From Erodium maritimum (Eukaryota > Streptophyta > Magnoliopsida > Geraniales > Geraniaceae): a DNA stretch of 64,000 bases. The notes under the pieces are model-generated. The model did not search any database and was not told the DNA's origin. It was given only the letters and a program-made list of their open reading frames with translations. The stretch covers positions 47,881,039 through 47,945,038 of the forward strand of contig OY997590.1 in assembly GCA_963921825.1 (NCBI GenBank), written 5' to 3'. The translations under genes and the position numbers were made by a program. Shown piece by piece: positions 61,561 through 64,000 of this stretch (positions are counted from its first letter, which is position 1; every line of letters begins with the position of its first letter).

Positions 61561-63248
61561 TGTTGGGTCTCGAGGTAGGGTTGGAGATGAACCAACTCGC
61601 AGCGGAAAATCAATGAAAACCAAGAGACGATTAAAACCATGAAACAACTAACAAAGAATGGATTCACAAGAGAAAAATTCAGCACTAGTTCTTACCAAAA
61701 CAAGAACACCGGTTAACGAATGATTGGCTTGAGTCTCCAAGACGCCTACGTATCCACATGGGAATCAAAGCCACGTAGTTCTTCTCTTTGAGGAATCAAG
61801 AACACAAACATGGAGGTGGAAACTAGCCAAACCCGAAATGGCCATGGAAGAGGGAGAGAAAATGTGTTTCCTATTCTTGTCTTGTGTTTGTTATGTTGAA
61901 AAAAGATGACTTAAACATAACAAAACTCATACTTGTCCAACTAAAGGCATGGGACAAGTATGGTGTCAAGTAAGGTGTAAATAGGACAAAGTATGGCAAG
62001 ACAAGATTGGGTTAGGTGGTGAATCACCAACACCTTAATCCTTGTCTTGCTTACTTAGTACTAATTAATCAAGACTTGATTAATTAGTTCCATGGGCCTT
62101 GGTTGCATGGGCCTTTCATGGGCCTCTTGGAACATGGCCCGTGGCCATTTCCAACGAGGTCCCGTGATTCGCTCATCGCCTCCAAGCCTTCCATACCGGA
62201 AATGTCCAACATTATCCGACGCGATCAATCCCAAGACTCCAAGCCTTGTCTCGATCCGTAAAGTCCTATTCACTTACGGGCACATGACCCAAAACCCAGT
62301 TTTGGTCATGTCCCGAGACAACTCCCTTTTGGCCATTCTCCATAAATGTGTCAATGAGTTTCATCCTCCGGTGTGACCCTTAGGTTTATGCATGTCAATA
62401 GATCAACGTAAAATCCCATTTTACTTGATCCTATTTAAGTGGCAACTAACGAGACTTTAGTATTGCCCGACATTACATAACGAATCGACCCTGTCGATTC
62501 TAACCTTTCCGTCGTCCCTGTCATTATCCTTTTATCTCCGATATCCTGATTGAGATAAGGCATAGAGCCGTCATCCTTATTATTCTCAATCACCGTTCCT
62601 TGATATGTGAGATGACTGAAGATATGATACCCAGTATCATGTGCATGGCCATGCTATTCTTCCAGTCACTCTCGATCAAGTGGCCGAGAACCGATATCTT
62701 TCCCATACCTTAGTATGAGGGATAAATCCCTTAGCCGTCTTTCGTGTCACTCATGTAGCCCGTCCCCAAGCCAATCCTGGCCGTTATGGAAGCCCTGTTA
62801 CGGACAACGTTAGGCTCAGGTCAAACTCAGTTGTTGACTACATAGCGATCACAAAGACTCCTTGGTCTAAGGATACATGACAAGCTACAACACTGAATAT
62901 GTTCATGACTTAATCTATGGCACATATTCAGGGCGGGTCGTCCAATATCATGTCCCACATGATATCTATGATCAGACTCCGGAATCCCATTCCAATGACT
63001 AACAGAACGTAAGCCATAAAGAGCCATCTTTCATACTAGTCGCTTCTAGTGAAGCTTTGTTGACTAGGGACCCATCGAGTGTGATCTATCTCGATCTATG
63101 GTTCTATTCGCATGGTGGGCATAAATCAGAGCACACATCGATATATTACTCCAACACATAAGTAATATAAAGCCGCTTTAATTTTATTGCTAACGATGAT
63201 ATATACATTTGGACATTTAGGATTGAACTATGGGCACTAAGACTAACA
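61561..63248 (-). repeat. Copia-A2 5' LTR
   Basis: 1688 bp, begins TGTTAGTCTTAG on the minus strand at 63248 and ends CCAACA at 61561. Confidence 0.93.
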
Positions 63249-63961
63249 TAGCGATGATCAAATCCATTCGGATTCTCCTTGCCATAGCTGTATATTATGA
63301 CTATGAGATATGGCAGATGGATGTCAAAACAACGTTCCTTAATGGGAACTTACTTGAGGATGTGTATATGACACAAACTGAAGGTTTTGTCGATCCTGAG
63401 AATCCTGGAAAGGTATGCAAGCTTCAAAGATCCATTTATGGATTGAAGCAGGCTTCTCGGAGTTGGAATCTTCGTTTTGATGAAGCGGTCAAAGAGTTTG
63501 GCTTCATCAAGAACGAGGATGAGCCTTGTGTGTACAAGAAGGTTAGTGGGAGCGCGATCGTATTCTTAGTGCTGTATGTAGATAACATACTTCTCATTGG
63601 AAATGATATCCCTATCTTGCAAGAGGTTAAGGCATGGTTAGGAAAATGTTTTTCAATGAAGGACTTGGGCGAAGCTGCCTATATATTAGGTATAAAAATC
63701 TATAGAGATAGATCCAGAAAGCTTTTAGGCTTAAGTCAGAGCACTTACGTTGATAAGGTGTTATCAAGGTTTAGTATGCAAGATTCCAAAAGAGGATTTT
63801 TGCCAATGTCCCATGGCATTAGTCTCAACAAGACTCAGTGTCCTACAACACAATATGAGCGAAATCGCATGAGTAAGATCCCATATGCTTCTGCTATTGG
63901 ATCTATCATGTATGCGATGTTGTGTACTAGACCAGATGTCTCGTATGCATGCATTAAGTGA
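63249..63961 (+). pseudogene. Copia-B reverse transcriptase, second part
   Basis: Open frame from the Copia-A2 junction to 63961. The palm reads MDVKTTFLNGNLLEDVYM (first catalytic Asp present), then RSIYGLKQASRSWNLRFDEA and 'IVFLVLYVDNILLIGNDIPI', where the usual YVDD is YVDN. It continues with WLGKCFSMKDLGEAAYILGI, GLSQSTYVDKVLSRF and 'PYASAIGSIMYAMLCTRPDV'. A stop follows YACIK at 63959-63961. The second Asp of the YVDD pair is a metal ligand in the family, so this copy is probably inactive even apart from the insertion. RNase H would follow beyond the window. Confidence 0.92.
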
Positions 63962-64000
63962 AACGAGCAGATACCAGGCAGATCCAGGTGAAGGTCACTG

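Larger units (their letters stand above)
54787..63248 (-). mobile_element. Copia-A2: second copy of the defective Copia-A family, inverted
   Basis: 8462 bp, LTRs of 1688 bp each, inserted into the Copia-B reverse transcriptase gene. The internal region (5086 bp) matches Copia-A1 (5083 bp) nearly base for base, including all major lesions. Small differences (for example an extra TGG-to-TAG stop in reverse transcriptase, RSW to RS-stop, near 57495) are private to this copy. Confidence 0.95.
49153..64000 (+). mobile_element. Copia-B: Ty1/copia element, split by Copia-A2, runs past window end
   Basis: LTR TGAAGG...CCTTCA at 49153-50708, primer site, 1.3-kb leader with GC hairpins, gag, protease, integrase, reverse transcriptase to 54786, then Copia-A2 between TAGCG duplications, then the rest of reverse transcriptase from 63254. 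RNase H end and 3' LTR lie beyond 64000. Less decayed than Copia-A: integrase catalytic residues and protease DTG are intact. It has a few stops, frameshifts and a YVDN box. Confidence 0.92.

Noticed and set aside
1-64000. tRNA, rRNA, organelle or endogenous plant virus sequence
   Set aside because: No cloverleaf-like A/B box pairs, rRNA landmarks or caulimovirus-type motifs were noticed; tRNA-like matches are only the primer-binding sites of LTR elements.

Overview
The window is plant nuclear DNA, almost certainly from a flowering plant. It is a dense, nested stack of transposable elements and I find no intact host gene, tRNA, rRNA or CRISPR. The plant assignment rests on Ty1/copia and chromovirus-type Ty3/gypsy LTR retrotransposons primed by initiator Met-tRNA (TGGTATCAGAGC next to the 5' LTR), L1-type LINEs whose ORF1 carries an RRM, a MULE transposase with a SWIM finger, and GGCCCA-rich LTR promoters. 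Element names used here (RAH, Copia-A/B/C, LINE-1/2) are informal labels.

Layout. 1-1102: inverted piece of a gypsy LTR. 2262-6650: decayed Mutator-like element (MULE), split by an inverted 2.1-kb poly(A) retroposon, RAH-1 (3207-~5300), that encodes only an RRM/AT-hook protein. 6901-7610: degenerate ~190-bp tandem repeats. 7888-~22504: Copia-C, an old copia element broken by four insertions: a RAH tail in its 5' LTR, the 8.7-kb LINE-1 (8999-17680) in gag, a LINE RNase H fragment in pol, and a ~980-bp retroposon in its 3' LTR. LINE-1 is itself interrupted by RAH-2 (12083-13378). 22505-23704 is unassigned GC-rich sequence. 23710-34178: a gypsy element with a perfect 5-bp target duplication, but with two LTRs that differ completely in U3. 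34184-36797: unassigned sequence and LTR scraps. 36798-49116: LINE-2 on the minus strand, split by Copia-A1 (39676-48134). 49153-64000: Copia-B, which runs off the window and whose reverse transcriptase gene is split by Copia-A2 (54787-63248, inverted).

How the parts relate. Copia-A1 and A2 are sister insertions (8459 and 8462 bp, all four LTRs 1688 bp) with clean target duplications and near-identical LTRs, so both moved recently. Yet both share the same lesions in gag, zinc knuckle, protease, integrase and reverse transcriptase, including a 21-bp in-frame deletion of the YVDD box. They look like parasites mobilised in trans by an autonomous relative. Copia-B, with the same primer site and a largely canonical integrase, shows what such a relative could look like. 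The RAH elements are a second parasite-like family: no reverse transcriptase, but poly(A) tails, target duplications and a conserved 3' hairpin, as expected if they borrow LINE machinery.

Limits: all homology calls come from reading motifs by eye. LTR identities were judged by eye, not computed. Ends of old elements are approximate.
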